NCBI RefSeq assembly: GCF_026410505.1
Contig: NZ_JAPMIU010000017.1
Span: 1 to 64,000, forward strand
From: Frateuria hangzhouensis
Lineage (GTDB): Bacteria > Pseudomonadota > Gammaproteobacteria > Xanthomonadales > Rhodanobacteraceae
Length of the DNA: 64,000 bases
Direction of reading: 5' to 3'
Within the stretch, counting starts at the first letter, position 1; each line of letters opens with the position of its first letter. The notes beneath the pieces were generated by a model, which was not told the DNA's origin, searched no databases, and worked only from the letters and a program-made list of their open reading frames with translations. Both the position numbers and the translations under genes were made by a program. Below, piece after piece: positions 26,229-37,808 of this stretch.

Positions 26229-29200
26229 CTACACGGAGCCTGTGCGGGCGGGGCATTCCGCGCGCGGCCGCGGCTTATGCGCGAAGCGCTGCTGCAGGCG
26301 GTCCAGGTACAGGTAGATCACTGGCGTCAGGTACAGCGTGAGCACCTGCGACACCACCAGGCCGCCGACCACCGCCAGGCCCAGCGGGCGGCGCACGTCG
26401 GCTCCGGCGCCGATGCCCAGCGCGATCGGCAGCGTGCCGGCGAACGCCGCCATCGTGGTCATCATGATCGGACGGAAGCGCACACGGCAGGCATCGAAGA
26501 TGGCGGCTGCCGGCGCCATGCCTTCCGCGCGCTGCCGCTCCAGCGCGAAGTCGATCAGCATGATCGCGTTCTTCTTGACGATGCCGATCAGCATCACGAT
26601 GCCGACGAACGCGAACAGGTCCAGCGAGGCGCCGAACAGCACCAGCGTGAGCAGCGCGCCGACCGCCGCGGCGGGCAGGCCGGAGAGGATCGTCAGCGGA
26701 TGGATGAAGCTCTCGTACAGGATACCCAGCACCAGGTAGATCACGAACACCGCCAGCAGCAGCAACAGGCCCATGCCCTGCATCGAGTCCTGGAACGCCT
26801 GCGCGGTGCCCTGGATGGAGCCGCTGATGGTGGCCGGGAGCCCCATCTTCGCCATCGCGCCGTCGATCTCGCCGACCGCCTCGCTCAGGCTCACGCCGGG
26901 CGCCAGGTTGAACGACACCGTCACCGCCGGCAACTGGCCCTGGTGGTTGACGGTGAGCACCTGCGGCTTGCGCGCGAAACTGGCGACCGTGTCCAGCGGC
27001 ACCGCCTTGCCGGTGTCGGAGGTGACGTACAGGCGCGAGAGTACCGCCGGATCGTCCTGCAGCGAGCGCTTGACCTGCAGGATCACCCAGTACTGGCTGG
27101 CGGCACCGTAGATGGTGGAAACCTGATTCTCGCCGAAGGCCGCGCCGAGCGCGCTCTGCACCTGCGCCATGCTCAGGCCCAGCGGCGCGAGTTTGTCGCG
27201 GTTGACCTCGACCACGATCGAGGGGCTGTTGAGGTCCAGGTCGTTGGTCAAGTCCTGGAAGCCGGGCAACGTGGCGAAGGCGTGGGTGACTTTCGCCGAC
27301 CACTCGTACAGGGCCTGCAGGTCGATCGACTGCAGCGTGTACTGATATTCGGCCTTGCTCTGCCGCCCGCCCACGCGGATCGCCGGCGGGTTCTGGATGT
27401 AGGTACGGATGCCGGTGACCTGGGCGAACTTCTGCCGGAGTTCCTGGCTGATCCGGTCGACGTCGAGCGCGCGCTGGCTGGCCGGTTTGAGCAGCAGCAG
27501 GATCGAGCCGTTGTTGACCGTGGCGCGCGAGCCGCCGGCGCCGACGCTGGACATGTACCCGGCCAGGTTCGGGTCCTTCGCCACGATATCGGCAAGCTCC
27601 TGCTGGCGCGCCACCATCGCGTCGAAGGAAATGTCCTCCGGCCCTTCAGTGTTCACACGCAACTGGCCGCTGTCGCCGGCGGGGATGAAATCCTTGGGCG
27701 CCACCGCGAACAGCAGCGCAGTGACGGCCAGGCTGGCCACGAACGCGGCCAGCACCAGCCGCGGCCGGTCCATGCACCAACGCAGGCTGGCCAGGTAGCC
27801 GCGGTGGACGGCATTGAAGCCGCGGTCGAAGCCCGCGATCAGCCGATTTTTCGATTCGTGGTCATGCGCCTTGACGAAGCGGCTGCACAACATCGGCGTG
27901 AGCGTGATCGCCACCACGCCGGAGATCAGGATTGCCACGCTGATGACCACCGCGAACTCGTGGAACAGCCGCCCCACGATGCCGCCCATGAACATCACCG
28001 GGATGAACACGGCGATCAGCGACAAGGTCATCGAAAAGATCGTGAAGCCGATCTCGCCGGCGCCACGGATGGACGCGTCATACGGCGCCTCGCCCGCCTC
28101 GATGTGGCGCACGATGTTTTCCAGCATCACGATCGCGTCGTCCACCACGAAGCCGACCGCCAGCGTGAGCGCCAGCAGCGAGAGGTTGTCCAGGCTGTAG
28201 CCGAGCGCATACATCACGCCGAAGGTGCCGATCACCGAGATCGGCAACGCCACCGCCGGGATCAGCGTGGCCGAGAGGTTGCCCAGGAACAGGTAGATCA
28301 CCAGCACGACCAGCACGCCGGCCAGCAGCAGGGTGAACTGCACGTCGTCCACCGAGGCGCGAATCGACTGCGAGCGGTCGTACAGCACCTGCAGCTTCAC
28401 CGACGGCGGCAAGCCGGCTTCGAAACCGGGCAGCACCTGCTTGATGCGGTCCACCGTCTCGACCGTGTTGGCGCCCGGCTGGCGCTTGATCGCCAGCACG
28501 ATGGCGCGCTCGCCGTTGAACCAGCTGGCCTTCTGGTCGTCTTGCACGCTGTCGCGGGCGCGGCCCAGGTCGCCCACGTGCACCGGCGCGCCATTGCGGT
28601 AAGCCACCACCACGTCGTTGTAGGCAGCGGCGCGCTCGAGCTGGCCGTCACTGCGGATCGGCAGCTGCTGGCGTTGCCCGTACAGCGAGCCGGTGGCCTG
28701 GTTGACGTTGGCGTTGGCCACCGCCTGCTGCACCTGGTCGATGCCGATGCCGCTGGCGGCGAGCTTGTCCGGGTCCAGGCTGATCCGCACGGCATATTTC
28801 TGCGAGCCGTACACGCTGACTTCGGCCACGCCGTCGACCATCGACAACTGTTGCGCCAGCTCGGTTTCGGCGTACTCGTCCACCTGCGTCAGCGGCAGTG
28901 TCGAGGAGCTCATCGCCAGGTACAGGATCGAGGCGTCAGCCGGATTGACCTTGCGGAAGGTCGGCGGGGTAGTCATCTCCCGCGGCAACTGGCGCAGCGC
29001 CGAGGAGATTGCCGACTGCACGTCCTGCGCGGCCGCGTCGATGCTGCGGTCGAGCGCGAAGGTCAGCGTGATGTGGGTCGAGCCCAGCGCGCTGGTCGAA
29101 CTCATCGACTCGATGCCGGCGATCGTCGAGAGCTTGCCTTCCAGCGGCGTGGCCACCGCCGAGGCCATCGTCTCGGGCGAGGCGCCGGGCAGGCTCGCGC

Positions 29201-29342
29201 TGATGCTGATGGTCGGGAAGTCGACGTTGGGCAGTTCGTTCACCGGCAGCCGCGGGTAGGCCACGATGCCGAACACCAGCAGCGCGGCCATCAGCAGCGT
29301 GGTCATCACCGGGCGACGGATGCAGAGCTGGGGGATGTTCAT
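26229..29342 (-). CDS. RND efflux pump, inner-membrane permease (MdtC/MuxC-like)
   Basis: Proton-driven multidrug exporter of the HAE1 RND family, 1037 aa, twelve membrane helices with two large periplasmic loops. The opening MNIPQLCIRRPVMTTLLMAA and FPTISISASLPGASPETMAS are typical. The proton-relay aspartates are seen in TM4 (VGFVVDDAIVMLEN). The C-terminal half has the matching FVGIVMLIGIVKKNAIMLID. It is nearest to MdtB/MdtC/MuxC-type pumps, but only one permease is present here. The adaptor gene is 204 bp upstream, on the other side of a repeat pair. An outer-membrane factor is not encoded nearby. Confidence 0.93.
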   Translation of the reverse strand: MNIPQLCIRRPVMTTLLMAALLVFGIVAYPRLPVNELPNVDFPTISISASLPGASPETMASAVATPLEGKLSTIAGIESMSSTSALGSTHITLTFALDRSIDAAAQDVQSAISSALRQLPREMTTPPTFRKVNPADASILYLAMSSSTLPLTQVDEYAETELAQQLSMVDGVAEVSVYGSQKYAVRISLDPDKLAASGIGIDQVQQAVANANVNQATGSLYGQRQQLPIRSDGQLERAAAYNDVVVAYRNGAPVHVGDLGRARDSVQDDQKASWFNGERAIVLAIKRQPGANTVETVDRIKQVLPGFEAGLPPSVKLQVLYDRSQSIRASVDDVQFTLLLAGVLVVLVIYLFLGNLSATLIPAVALPISVIGTFGVMYALGYSLDNLSLLALTLAVGFVVDDAIVMLENIVRHIEAGEAPYDASIRGAGEIGFTIFSMTLSLIAVFIPVMFMGGIVGRLFHEFAVVISVAILISGVVAITLTPMLCSRFVKAHDHESKNRLIAGFDRGFNAVHRGYLASLRWCMDRPRLVLAAFVASLAVTALLFAVAPKDFIPAGDSGQLRVNTEGPEDISFDAMVARQQELADIVAKDPNLAGYMSSVGAGGSRATVNNGSILLLLKPASQRALDVDRISQELRQKFAQVTGIRTYIQNPPAIRVGGRQSKAEYQYTLQSIDLQALYEWSAKVTHAFATLPGFQDLTNDLDLNSPSIVVEVNRDKLAPLGLSMAQVQSALGAAFGENQVSTIYGAASQYWVILQVKRSLQDDPAVLSRLYVTSDTGKAVPLDTVASFARKPQVLTVNHQGQLPAVTVSFNLAPGVSLSEAVGEIDGAMAKMGLPATISGSIQGTAQAFQDSMQGMGLLLLLAVFVIYLVLGILYESFIHPLTILSGLPAAAVGALLTLVLFGASLDLFAFVGIVMLIGIVKKNAIMLIDFALERQRAEGMAPAAAIFDACRVRFRPIMMTTMAAFAGTLPIALGIGAGADVRRPLGLAVVGGLVVSQVLTLYLTPVIYLYLDRLQQRFAHKPRPRAECPARTGSV

Positions 29343-29369
29343 GCGAAAGCCGCGCTAGCCGTACGTTGC

Positions 29370-29541
29370 TCCCTCTCCCCCGTCCTTGATGAAGGATGGG
29401 GGAGAGGGTTGGGGTGAGGGGTCGCTCTTGCGATAAAGGCTGTTCGTGCGCTGGCGTGCAGGTTGACCTGGCCCTGTAGATAGCTCCCCGCGAGCCCCGG
29501 CCCCTCACCCCAGCCCTCTCCCCGGAGGGAAGAGGGAGCAA
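29370..29541. repeat. CT-rich inverted repeat pair between adaptor and RND genes (family B)
   Basis: CTCTCCCCCGTCCTTGATGA with a facing GGATGGGGGAGAGGGTTGGG forms a near-perfect hairpin (29374-29418). A second unit, GGCCCCTCACCCCAGCCCTC with GGAGGGAAGAGGGAG, follows at 29501-29539. It splits an otherwise contiguous operon and is the longest copy of this family. Confidence 0.65.
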
Positions 29542-29546
29542 GGCAA

Positions 29547-30656
29547 TTACGACGCGACATGGACTTTCGTCCCGTCGACCAAGAGCATCTGCCCCTCGGT
29601 CACCACCCGCTCGCCGGCGTTCAGCCCCTTGGCGATCACTTGCTGCCCGGCGGCCACCGGCCCCGGCGTGACGTAACGCTGCGCCACCGTGTTGTCGGCG
29701 CCCACCACGAACACGAAACTGCCGCGCGAGGAACTCTGCAGTGCGATCACCGGCACCGACACCGCGCTCTCGATACGCGTAGTAGGCAGGATCACCTGCA
29801 CGAACTGGCCGGGGGTCAGGCGCAAGTCCGGGTTGTCGAAGCGCGCCTTGAGCACGATGGTGCCAGTGGTGTGGTCCACTGCGTTGTCGACGAACTGCAG
29901 CGTGCCGGCCAGCGAACGTGGGTCGCCCGGCACGGTGGCCCTCACCGTCACCGGGCCGCGCGCCAGCGCCGCGCGCACGGCGCCCAGGCTGGCCTCGGGC
30001 AGGCTGAATGCCACGCGGATCGGCTGCACCTGGTTCAGCACCACGATATCGGTGTCCTGCGCGCTGACCTGCGCACCGGGCCACACCAGCGGCGCGCCGG
30101 TCACGCCATCGAACGGTGCCACGATGCGCGCATAGTCGAGGTTGGCCTGGGCCAGTTCCTGCGCGGCGCGGTCGCCCTGCAGCGTGGCCTGTGCCACGGC
30201 GAGGTTGGCCTGGTAGGTGTCGAAGTCGGCCTTGGAGACGTAGCCCTTGGCCAGCATGTCGGCATAGCGCTGGCTATCGGCCTCGGCCTTGTCCAGCTGC
30301 GCCCGGTCACGGGCCACCGCGCCCCTGGCCTGGTCCAGCCGCGCCTGCAGCAGCCGGGTATCGAGCCGCGCCAGCAACTGGCCCTTCTTCACCCGGCTGC
30401 CCGGCTGGAAGGCGAGCGATTCGAGCTGGCCGGAAACCTGCGCGCGCAGGGCCACGCTCGACCAGGCCTCGGCGCGGCCGACCAGGTTCAGGGAAAGGTC
30501 GAGGCTGCCCTGGCGGGCCGCCGCCACCTGCACCGGCACCGCGCGGGCGGCGGGTTTTCCCTCGGACGCGGGCGCATCGTGGTGCCACGCGAAACGCACG
30601 CCCACGGCGACGAGCGCGAGGACGGCCAGGACCAGCAGGAATTTTTTCGGGGTCAT
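29547..30656 (-). CDS. RND efflux periplasmic adaptor (MdtA/AcrA family)
   Basis: Membrane-fusion subunit of 369 aa that connects the RND permease downstream to an outer-membrane channel. It starts MTPKKFLLVLAVLALVAVGV, a membrane anchor. Next come the lipoyl half (LRAQVSGQLESLAFQPGSRVKKGQLL), given in part as VSGQLESLAFQPGSRV, a helical hairpin (ARLDQARGAVARDRAQLDKA), a second lipoyl half (YARIVAPFDGVTGAPLVWPG), beta-barrel and membrane-proximal domains. The later start was preferred because the region upstream has no signal-like properties. It is transcribed with the permease, although the repeat pair at 29370 lies between them. The divergent regulator is probably its controller. Confidence 0.9.
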   Translation of the reverse strand: MTPKKFLLVLAVLALVAVGVRFAWHHDAPASEGKPAARAVPVQVAAARQGSLDLSLNLVGRAEAWSSVALRAQVSGQLESLAFQPGSRVKKGQLLARLDTRLLQARLDQARGAVARDRAQLDKAEADSQRYADMLAKGYVSKADFDTYQANLAVAQATLQGDRAAQELAQANLDYARIVAPFDGVTGAPLVWPGAQVSAQDTDIVVLNQVQPIRVAFSLPEASLGAVRAALARGPVTVRATVPGDPRSLAGTLQFVDNAVDHTTGTIVLKARFDNPDLRLTPGQFVQVILPTTRIESAVSVPVIALQSSSRGSFVFVVGADNTVAQRYVTPGPVAAGQQVIAKGLNAGERVVTEGQMLLVDGTKVHVAS

Positions 30657-30804
30657 GCGGGAGTCGATGTCGGAGCCCGCGCATTCATCGCGCGTGCCGG
30701 CCTCTGCCATGGTGCGAACCTGCCACAACGCGGCAGCCGGCCAGGGGTTTACCTGTCATGGCCATTTGACCGGGTCCGTCACGATCCGCCCACTGCCATA
30801 GGGC

Positions 30805-31272
30805 CTAGTCGCGCCCGGTTTCGCCCTGGTCCAGCGCCTGCAGGTTGTTCTTGATGCGCTCGATCACCGCCAGCGCCACGGCCAGTTCCTCGGCGGCGAT
30901 GCCGGCGGTGGCGTCCTTGCGCAGGCCGCGGCCAATCTCCTGCATGTCGTCGATCACCGCGCGCGCACGCGGCGTCAGGTGCAATCGCCAGGCGCGACGG
31001 TCCTTGGGGTCGGGGTGGCGTTCGACGAAGCCGGCTGTCTGCAGGCGGTCGATCACGCGGCCGACCGCGATGGGTTCCATCTCGAGCAACTCGGCCAGCT
31101 CGGTCTGGCGCAGGTTTTCCTCGCGGCGGTGCAGCGCCTTGATCGCCCGCCACTGCGCCCGGGTCAGTCCGAAACGCACGGCCCGCCGGTCGAAGTGCTT
31201 GCGGAACAGCAACGTCACGTCGCTGAGCAGGTAGCCGAACGGAATGTCTTCCGGTTTCATGTTTTTCTGCAT
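30805..31272 (-). CDS. MarR-family transcriptional regulator
   Basis: Winged-helix repressor of 155 aa that probably controls the neighbouring efflux genes or the divergent macro-domain gene. It has the MarR DNA-binding core: [40 protein letters not shown] and the wing [22 protein letters not shown]-terminal helix completes the dimer interface. The start was placed at MQKNMKPED because GGGAAGGGAAAAA precedes it. An internal ATG 12 bp later is possible. The gene lies 148 bp upstream of the adaptor and points the same way. It is divergent from the macro-domain gene across 55 bp. Confidence 0.9.
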   Translation of the reverse strand: MQKNMKPEDIPFGYLLSDVTLLFRKHFDRRAVRFGLTRAQWRAIKALHRREENLRQTELAELLEMEPIAVGRVIDRLQTAGFVERHPDPKDRRAWRLHLTPRARAVIDDMQEIGRGLRKDATAGIAAEELAVALAVIERIKNNLQALDQGETGRD

Positions 31273-31327
31273 TTTTTCCCTTCCCAACCCAAGCATAAAG
31301 CGCCGCCCGCGCGAAACACTATCGTCC

Positions 31328-31855
31328 ATGTCCATTACCCTGCTTACCGCCGATCTCACCCGCCTGGCCGTCGATGCGATCGTCAACGCCGCCAACCGGC
31401 AACTGCTCGGTGGCGGCGGCGTCGACGGCGCGATCCACCGTGCCGCCGGTCCACAACTGCTGGAGGCCTGCCGCGCGCTGCCCGAAACCGCGCCCGGCGT
31501 GCGCTGCGCCACCGGCGAGGCGCGCATCACGCCCGGCTTTGAACTGCCCGCTGCCCACGTGATCCACACGGTGGGGCCGGTCTGGCGCGGCGGCAGCCAC
31601 GACGAACCGGAACTGCTGGCCGCCTGCTACCGCAATACCTTGCAACTGGCGAGCGAGCACGGGCTGCGCTCGATCGCCTTTCCCGCGATCAGTTGCGGCG
31701 CCTACGGCTATCCACCGGAACTGGCCGCCGAGGTCGCTTGCGCCAGCTTGCGCCGCGCCCTGGCCGCGAAACCCGTGCCGGCGATGGACGTGCGCCTGTG
31801 CTTCCTCGACGATGCCATGGCACAGCTTTGGCAGCGCATCTTCAACGCAGCTTGA
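31328..31855 (+). CDS. Macro-domain protein (O-acetyl-ADP-ribose deacetylase, YmdB-like)
   Basis: Binds and hydrolyses ADP-ribose derivatives. 175 aa, one macro domain. The ADP-ribose loop is clear: [20 protein letters not shown] and AIHRAAGP, then [12 protein letters not shown], and the second loop ISCGAYGYP. The catalytic-type Asn and the GGGGVDGAI loop match bacterial MacroD/YmdB proteins. No ADP-ribosyltransferase gene is adjacent, so a toxin-antitoxin role is not supported. The 3' end overlaps the convergent BatD gene by 14 bp. It shares a 55-bp intergenic region with marR. Confidence 0.92.
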   Translation: MSITLLTADLTRLAVDAIVNAANRQLLGGGGVDGAIHRAAGPQLLEACRALPETAPGVRCATGEARITPGFELPAAHVIHTVGPVWRGGSHDEPELLAACYRNTLQLASEHGLRSIAFPAISCGAYGYPPELAAEVACASLRRALAAKPVPAMDVRLCFLDDAMAQLWQRIFNAA

Positions 31856-33518
31856 ATGGATAGAGCGGCGGCACCGGGGGCTCGTCGCCCGACGCCGGCG
31901 CACGCCACTGGAACCCCCGCCGGAAAGCCGCCGCCAGGTCCGGCGCCGGGCCGCTTTCGCCCGCGGCAAAGCGGCGCCGCTGGAGCTGTTCGATCGCCTC
32001 GCGCTGGCCGTCCGAGGCCAGCGCGTCGGCCAGGGCGCCCAGGCTGCCCAGCGCCGCGCGTTCCGCGCGTGCCCAGGCCAGCAGCGCGTGCGCCTGGCGT
32101 CCGGCGTCGCTGCCGCGCGCGGCGGCCAGGAAGGCCAGCCGCAGGGCGCGATGCGAGTGCGCCACCGGCGCGCTTGCCTGGGTGCGCGCGCGGTGCCGCC
32201 ATGCCCACCACGCGGCCAGCGCGCCGCAGGCCAGCAGCAGCGCCACGGCCACCAGCACGGCGGTGCGCCAGGCGGGCAGGCGCGCGGGTGCCGGCGCGGT
32301 GGCGGTCGATGCCTCGGCGGCCACCGCGGACGCGGCCGCCGAAGGCATCGGCGCGGCCGGTGCCGCTGCGGCGCCCGCGCCCGGCAACACCGTCAGCGTA
32401 TGCGCCGGGATACGCGCCTCCTCGGCCTGGCCGGTCTGCACGTTCCACCACTTGAGCGTGATCGCAGGCAGCGTGAACTTGCCCGGCCGGCCCGGGACCA
32501 CGGCGAAGTTCTGCTGGCGTCGGCCGACCAGCCACTGGCCATCGTTGCGCGTGGCGGTCACCGGTTTGTCCGGATAGACCGTGGCGCCCGGCAGGTCCGG
32601 CAGGCTCAGCGCGGGCAATGCTTCATAGGGCAACCCGGTGGCCTGCACGGTCATGGCCAGGTCCAGCGGCTGGCCGACATGCAGCTTGCCGTCGGCCGGC
32701 AGGCCTTCCAGGGTGAGGCTGAGCGCACGCGCGGGCAGCCACGCGCTGGCGCCCCAGTGCGGCGGCACCGGCTCGACGTTTATGGTGATTGCGGGCGAGG
32801 CGGCGGTGGTCGGGCTGCCCATGGCGAAGAAGCTGTCCGGATCGGACGGATCGATGAGTTCGCCCTGGAAGCTGAGCGATGGCAGCTCGATGGTGCCGGC
32901 ATGCTGCGGGATCAGCGCGTAGCGCCGCTCGATGACGTGGTAGGCGCGGCCAGCCCGCACGACGTCGTAATCGAGGTCGTCGCCGAGCCGCCGCGCGTCG
33001 ATTCCGGACAACCGGGGATCTTCCAGCGAGCCACTGCTCAGGCTGCCGGCGAAATACAGGCGCACGGTGAACAACAACTGCTGGCCCACCCGGACCGTGG
33101 TCGGCTGCGCGCTGGCCTCGAGGAACACGTCCTTGCCGCTGTTGACGGCGGCGGCCGGATCGGGAGCGGTCACCGTAAGCGTCAACGGCCGGGTGCGCGC
33201 CCCGGCAAAATCCAGCGCGGGAATCACCAACTGGCCGACGCGCCTGGGACGCAAGGCGATGCCCACGGTGTACTGCACGCTGCGCCGGCCGTTGACGATG
33301 CGCACGCTGGTGCTGCTGGAACGGCCCAGCACCTCGAAATCGGATGCCAGCGACGACAGGTCCGGCGCTTGCGCCATGCCGCCGCCCTCGACGCGCAGGT
33401 TGAGCGTCACGGTGTCCCCCAGTTGCACCTGGTTGCGATCGAGCGACGCCTGGACTTGCGCGGCATGGGCCAGCACCGGCAGCAGCAGGAGCGCCATCAG
33501 CGCGAGCACGCGCCTCAT
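31842..33518 (-). CDS. batD: BatD-like protein (Oxygen-tolerance family)
   Basis: Exported membrane-anchored protein of 558 aa at the end of the Bat operon. It has a signal peptide ([20 protein letters not shown]), then BatD beta-sandwich repeats with the family segments [20 protein letters not shown] and [15 protein letters not shown]. An Ala/Pro-rich linker follows, one membrane helix ([20 protein letters not shown]), and a cytoplasmic tail. The start overlaps the BatB stop as ATGA. In several bacteria this operon protects against stress or oxygen, but no direct function has been set for it here. Overlap of the 3' end with the macro gene is 14 bp. Confidence 0.85.
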   Translation of the reverse strand: MRRVLALMALLLLPVLAHAAQVQASLDRNQVQLGDTVTLNLRVEGGGMAQAPDLSSLASDFEVLGRSSSTSVRIVNGRRSVQYTVGIALRPRRVGQLVIPALDFAGARTRPLTLTVTAPDPAAAVNSGKDVFLEASAQPTTVRVGQQLLFTVRLYFAGSLSSGSLEDPRLSGIDARRLGDDLDYDVVRAGRAYHVIERRYALIPQHAGTIELPSLSFQGELIDPSDPDSFFAMGSPTTAASPAITINVEPVPPHWGASAWLPARALSLTLEGLPADGKLHVGQPLDLAMTVQATGLPYEALPALSLPDLPGATVYPDKPVTATRNDGQWLVGRRQQNFAVVPGRPGKFTLPAITLKWWNVQTGQAEEARIPAHTLTVLPGAGAAAAPAAPMPSAAASAVAAEASTATAPAPARLPAWRTAVLVAVALLLACGALAAWWAWRHRARTQASAPVAHSHRALRLAFLAAARGSDAGRQAHALLAWARAERAALGSLGALADALASDGQREAIEQLQRRRFAAGESGPAPDLAAAFRRGFQWRAPASGDEPPVPPLYPFKLR

Positions 33519-35397
33519 GGCAGGTCCTGCACCGACGGGCCGCCATGGCGCTGGCGGTATTCCAGTTCGAACTTGCGCCGCAGCAGCGCGCCGGGATCGT
33601 CCGGCACGCGTTGCAGCGCCTGGCGCAATTCGGCTGGCAGGCGTGCCTGCGGGTCGCCCTTGTCCAACGCGCCCAGTTGGTGTTCGTTGCCCTTGGTCTT
33701 GGCTTTGTCGGCCAGCGCACGATCCATTTGCTGCTCGAGCGCCTCACCTGCACGCGCCATGCGCGCCTGCTGTTCGGCGCGTTCCTGCGCGGTCAACGGC
33801 CGGTTGGCGCCCTGCTGTTCGCGCTGCTGGCCATGCCCGTCCCGGTCTCCCTGCGCGTCCGGTTGCTGCCGGCCCTGGCCTTGCTGGCCCTGGTTGTCCT
33901 GCTTGCCGTCTTGCTGTTCGCCGCGACGGTTGCCCTGGCTGTCCTTCTTCGACTGCGGGTCGCCGTTGCCCTGCTTCGATGGGGACGATTTGCCGCCGTT
34001 CTGGTTCTGCGGGTCCTGCGGAGACGGCTGTTGCGGCGGCTGGCGGCGCAGCCAATCCGCGACCGCCTGCCGGTTGGCCTTGGCATCGGCGTTGCGCGGA
34101 TCGAGCGCGAGCGCTCGGTCGTAGGCGGCCAGCGCATCCTGGTAGCGGCCGGCCTTGGACAGCGCGTTGCCGAGGTTGTATTGCGCGCCGGTGGTGTCGA
34201 TGGGTTGCAGCGCGTCGATCGCCTTGTCGTAGTCGCCGGCGCGGTAGGCGGCCGCGCCGCGCAACGCCGGATCGCGGGCGAGCGCGAGGGCCTGCTTCGG
34301 ATGGCCTGCGTGCAGCGCTTGCGCCGCCTGCTGGTCGCGCCGCTGCCACAGGTCGTGCCAGGTACCGGCTTCAGCGCGCGCGGGCAGCATGGGTAGCAGC
34401 ACCAGTGGCAACAGCAGCACCCAGCCGCGGCGGAAGGCAAGCGCCAGCAACGGCAGCAGCGGCAACAATAGCCAGGGGCCACGGTCTTCCCACTGCGCAC
34501 TGGCCTGGCCGGTGGCAACGTCGTTTCCGCCGACCCGGAGTTCCGCCTGCAACGCCTGAATGTCCGCGCGGTCCGCGCGCATCGCGACATAGCGGCCGCC
34601 GCCGGCCGCCGCCAGCGCCGCGAGCGCGGCATCGTCGCGCCCGGCCATCGCCACTGCGCCCTGGGCATCGCGGAGGAAGCCGCCTTCGGCCAGCGGCACC
34701 GGCGCCCCCTTGGATGTGCCCACGCCCAGTACCGATACACGCACGCCGCCGGCGCGCGCCTGCCGCGCGGCCTGTTGCGCGCGGGCGCCGGCGTCGTCGG
34801 TGACCAGCACCAGCGACCCGCCGCCGGTGCCGGCGTCGCGGATCAGCGCCGCGCCGCGGGCGATCGCCGCGGCGGCGTTGTCGCCCTCGACCGGCATGGT
34901 GTCGGGGGACAGCGCTTCGAGCAGGTCATCGAGGCTGTGGGCGTCGCTGGTCAGTGGCGCGACCACGAAGGCCTCGCCGGCGTAGGCGATCAACCCGTTC
35001 AAGCCGCCGTGGTTGGCCGCGAGCAGGTCGCGCGCCTTGTAGCGCGCGCGGTCGAGCCGGCTGGGCGCGACGTCGCGCGCCAGCATCCGCTGCGACAGCG
35101 AGATGGCCACCACCTGCGCCGCACGGTCGGCAAACAGTGGTTGCGGCACGCGGCTCCAGCTCGGCCCGGCCAGCGCCAGCACGGCCAGCAACCAGCCGCA
35201 GGCGAGCAGCGCAGGCGGCACCCCGCGCCGCTGCGCGCGGCCGTGCAGCAGGTGCGGCAGCAGCGCCGGATCGACCAGCCGTTCCAGTTGCGCGCGCGCG
35301 CCCTGCCCGCGCAGCGCCAGCCAGGCCAGCAGCGGCAACGCCAGCAGCAGCCAGAACCACGCCGGCCGCAGGAAATGGAACAGGTGCAGCGCCTCGC

Positions 35398-35401
<4 letters not shown>
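33515..35401 (-). CDS. BatB/BatC fusion: VWA domain plus TPR domain
   Basis: Membrane protein of 628 aa that joins a BatB-like von Willebrand A domain to a BatC-like TPR region. Two N-terminal helices (HFLRPAWFWLLLALPLLAWL, then ALLACGWLLAVLALAG) precede the VWA (about 80-290). A membrane pair at about 310-345 follows, then TPRs (about 380-440, AQYNLGNALSKAGRYQDALA). Next is a Gln/Gly/Asn-rich low-complexity region (about 450-550), then a tail. The VWA lacks the MIDAS DxSxS: the site reads AISLSQRM. The metal aspartate is thus gone. Translation starts at a GTG overlapping the BatA stop as GTGA. The adjacent BatA keeps its MIDAS. Confidence 0.85.
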
Positions 35402-36388
<987 letters not shown>

Positions 36389-36396
<8 letters not shown>

Positions 36397-36883
36397 GGCG
36401 CGCCCTCCACCGATGCGTGGCGAGCGCCGCGCGCAGCCACTGGCGCGTCGCCTGCAACGCGGCGGCGGTGTCGTAGGGCTGTGGCCGATACATCGCCGGC
36501 TCCAGCGCGAACAGGCGATCCAGCGTCTGCGTGCCCACCGGCACGCGCGCCAGCGCCTCATGCCAGGCTTCGCCATGCAGCTGCGCGGCAGCCGGATCGC
36601 GTGTGCGCGCCACGCGCCGCAGCAACTGATGCAGGCCGGCGGCCAGCGCCTGCGGGTCGCCGGCGTGGCGATCGGCCAGCGCGTCGAGCTCGCCCAGCAG
36701 GCGCGCGCGCTGCCGGCGCAGCGGCAGCGCGCGCCGCCACAGCCACGCGGCGCCGAGGGCGAGCAGCAGACCCAGCACGGCCAGCAACCACCATCCCGGC
36801 GCGGGCGGCCACCATGGCGGCGCCGGCGGCAAGTGGATGTCGCGCAGTTCGGGGCCGTCGGGCGCGGGCATCCGCCAGTTCAT
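36389..36883 (-). CDS. DUF4381-family membrane protein
   Basis: 164 aa. A proline/tryptophan-rich start (PPAPPWWPPAPGWW) precedes one membrane helix (LLAVLGLLLALGAAWLW). A cytoplasmic helical domain follows with RARLLGELDALADRHAGDP and LHQLLRRVARTRDP. These are features of the small DUF4381 protein found between DUF58 and VWA genes in MoxR/Bat operons. It overlaps DUF58 as ATGA and BatA by 8 bp. No catalytic motif is evident; a membrane adaptor role is a guess. Confidence 0.85.
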
Positions 36884-37808
36884 CGGCCGGGCCTCACGCC
36901 CAGCAACGCGGTCACGGCATCGAGCGGATCGGCCGCCGTGTCAATGCTGCGCCAGCGCAAGCCTAGCGTCTGGGCCAGGCCGGCAAGGCGGGCCTGGCCG
37001 GCGCCCAGCGTCTGCTGGAACGCGGTGCGCTGGCGCAATCCCTGCAGGCCGACCTCGCGGCGCTGGCCGTCGTGTTCGAACGGATAGCGGCCCGGCGGCG
37101 GCAGGTCGAGCTCGAGCGCATCGGCCACCACCAGCACCGCCACGCTGGCGTGCCGCATCACTTCGCGCAGCCGGCCACGTGCTGCCTCGTCGCAACTGAG
37201 GCCGTCGCTGACCAGCAGCACGCGGTTGGCGCCATGCAGGCGGCCGGCGCGGGCGAGCGCACCGGACAGCGGTTCGATCGTGCCGTCCGCGCAGGCATCG
37301 GTATCCCAGTCGGCCAGCGCCCCGCACAGGCCGACCGCGCCCCGCGGGCCGCCCTGCGGCTTGAGCAGTCGCTGGCTGCAGCCGAACGCCAACGCGCCGA
37401 CTCGCTCGCCGGCACGCGCCGCGTACCAGCCGGCCAGCGCGGCGGCACGCGCCGCCTGCACCGACTTGAAGCGCACGCGGGTGCCGAAGCGCATGCTCGC
37501 GTGGGTGTCGAGCAGGATCAGCAGGCGACCCTCGCGCTCCTCCTGGAACAGCTTGGTGTGCAGTACGCCGCTGCGCGCGGTGAGCCGCCAGTCTAGGCGC
37601 CGCACGTCGTCGCCCGGCTGGTAGACGCGCGATTCGGCGTAGTCCATGCCGCGGCCGTAGAGACGGCTGGGCCGCTGCCCCGCCGACGACGCGCGGCTGC
37701 GCAGCGGCAGCGGCCGCACGCGGCCGACCCGCGCGCGCAGCGCCAGCAGTTCGGCCAGCGATACGGCCGTGCGGCCGTCGCCATCGGAGCGCGCAGGAGC
37801 GGTGGACA

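Noticed and set aside
26214..29417. A 1067-codon plus-strand frame opposite the RND permease.
   Set aside because: It is His/Arg/Gln-rich and low in hydrophobic residues, while the minus strand encodes a full RND protein.
31328..31855. Macro-domain gene as antitoxin of a DarTG-like pair.
   Set aside because: DarT would be a neighbouring ADP-ribosyltransferase. The flanking genes are a MarR regulator and BatD, so the pair is missing.
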